Part shown: positions 6,686 to 6,788 of the stretch, piece by piece
Layout of the letters: every line of letters starts with the position of its first letter
Position numbering within the stretch: the stretch's first letter is position 1
NCBI GenBank assembly: GCA_001897035.1
Contig: MKRS01000550.1
Location: forward strand, 1 to 6,788
DNA: 6,788 nucleotides
Source: Bacteroidales bacterium 45-6
GTDB lineage: Bacteria > Bacteroidota > Bacteroidia > Bacteroidales > Dysgonomonadaceae
Reading direction: 5' to 3'
The notes under the pieces: model-generated
What the model saw: the letters and a program-made list of their open reading frames with translations, nothing else
Database searches by the model: none
What the model was told of the DNA's origin: nothing
Made by a program: the position numbers and the translations under genes

Positions 6686-6788
6686 TTATTTGTTTTCGGC
6701 ATACGCCGATAAAATTCTTTTTAAATAATTTCTGAGCGACGCAATTTCATCGTCTTCCATCTGAATCTTGCATTTGATCTTCCGGGGG
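6686..6788 (-). CDS. C-terminal end of an unidentified gene entering from the right edge
   Basis: One minus-strand frame is open from the window edge to a TAA at 6686-6688 and gives a soluble, charged 34-residue tail containing MEDDEIASLRNYLKRIL and ending SAYAENK. It looks like a normal amphipathic C-terminal helix, and the stop falls 19 bases before the nitroreductase start, as expected for an operon. I do not recognise the family. The evidence is modest, since 34 open codons can occur by chance. If real, it is the upstream member of a unit with the nitroreductase and tpx. Confidence 0.5.
   Translation of the reverse strand, partial: PRKIKCKIQMEDDEIASLRNYLKRILSAYAENK

Noticed and set aside
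6691..6712. Small inverted repeat TCGGC/GCCGA with a 4-base loop upstream of the nitroreductase
   Set aside because: Only 5 bp of stem, and it falls inside the probable coding tail of the upstream gene; too weak for an operator or terminator call.

Overview
The window looks like ordinary chromosomal DNA from a member of the Bacteroidota, most likely Bacteroidales. The support is a TTG-N20-TAnnTTTG type promoter before the isomerase gene, A/T-rich leaders with weak Shine-Dalgarno sequences, a signal peptide ending Val-Ala-Ala|Gln, and a 597-residue ArgS of the form usual in that phylum. Genus-level placement is not possible from what I can see. No mobile element, tRNA, rRNA or CRISPR array is visible.

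Left part, minus strand (1-2314): an N-terminal fragment of a ferritin-like/VIT1 family iron protein runs off the left edge. Upstream of it on the same strand is a complete argS (arginyl-tRNA synthetase). A 379-base non-coding region then separates argS from divergently transcribed genes and holds promoter elements for both directions.

Middle part, plus strand (2694-5326): kduI, encoding 5-keto-4-deoxyuronate isomerase with an added signal peptide, is closed by a strong terminator. Next come a type A chloramphenicol acetyltransferase-like gene and a beta-hydroxyacid dehydrogenase of the 3-hydroxyisobutyrate dehydrogenase family. These three appear to be separate transcription units or loosely linked genes. 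A functional link between the isomerase and the dehydrogenase in uronate breakdown is possible but unproven.

Right part, minus strand (5462-6788): a perfect 12-bp stem serves as a shared terminator between the convergent dehydrogenase and tpx genes. The order of transcription on the minus strand is a gene fragment entering from the right edge, an NfsB-like nitroreductase, then tpx (thiol peroxidase). The 19- and 59-base gaps suggest a small redox operon.

The most notable point is the exported form of KduI: its length and metal ligands are offset from the E. coli enzyme by exactly the signal-peptide extension. I found no convincing evidence of a previously undescribed multi-gene system here.
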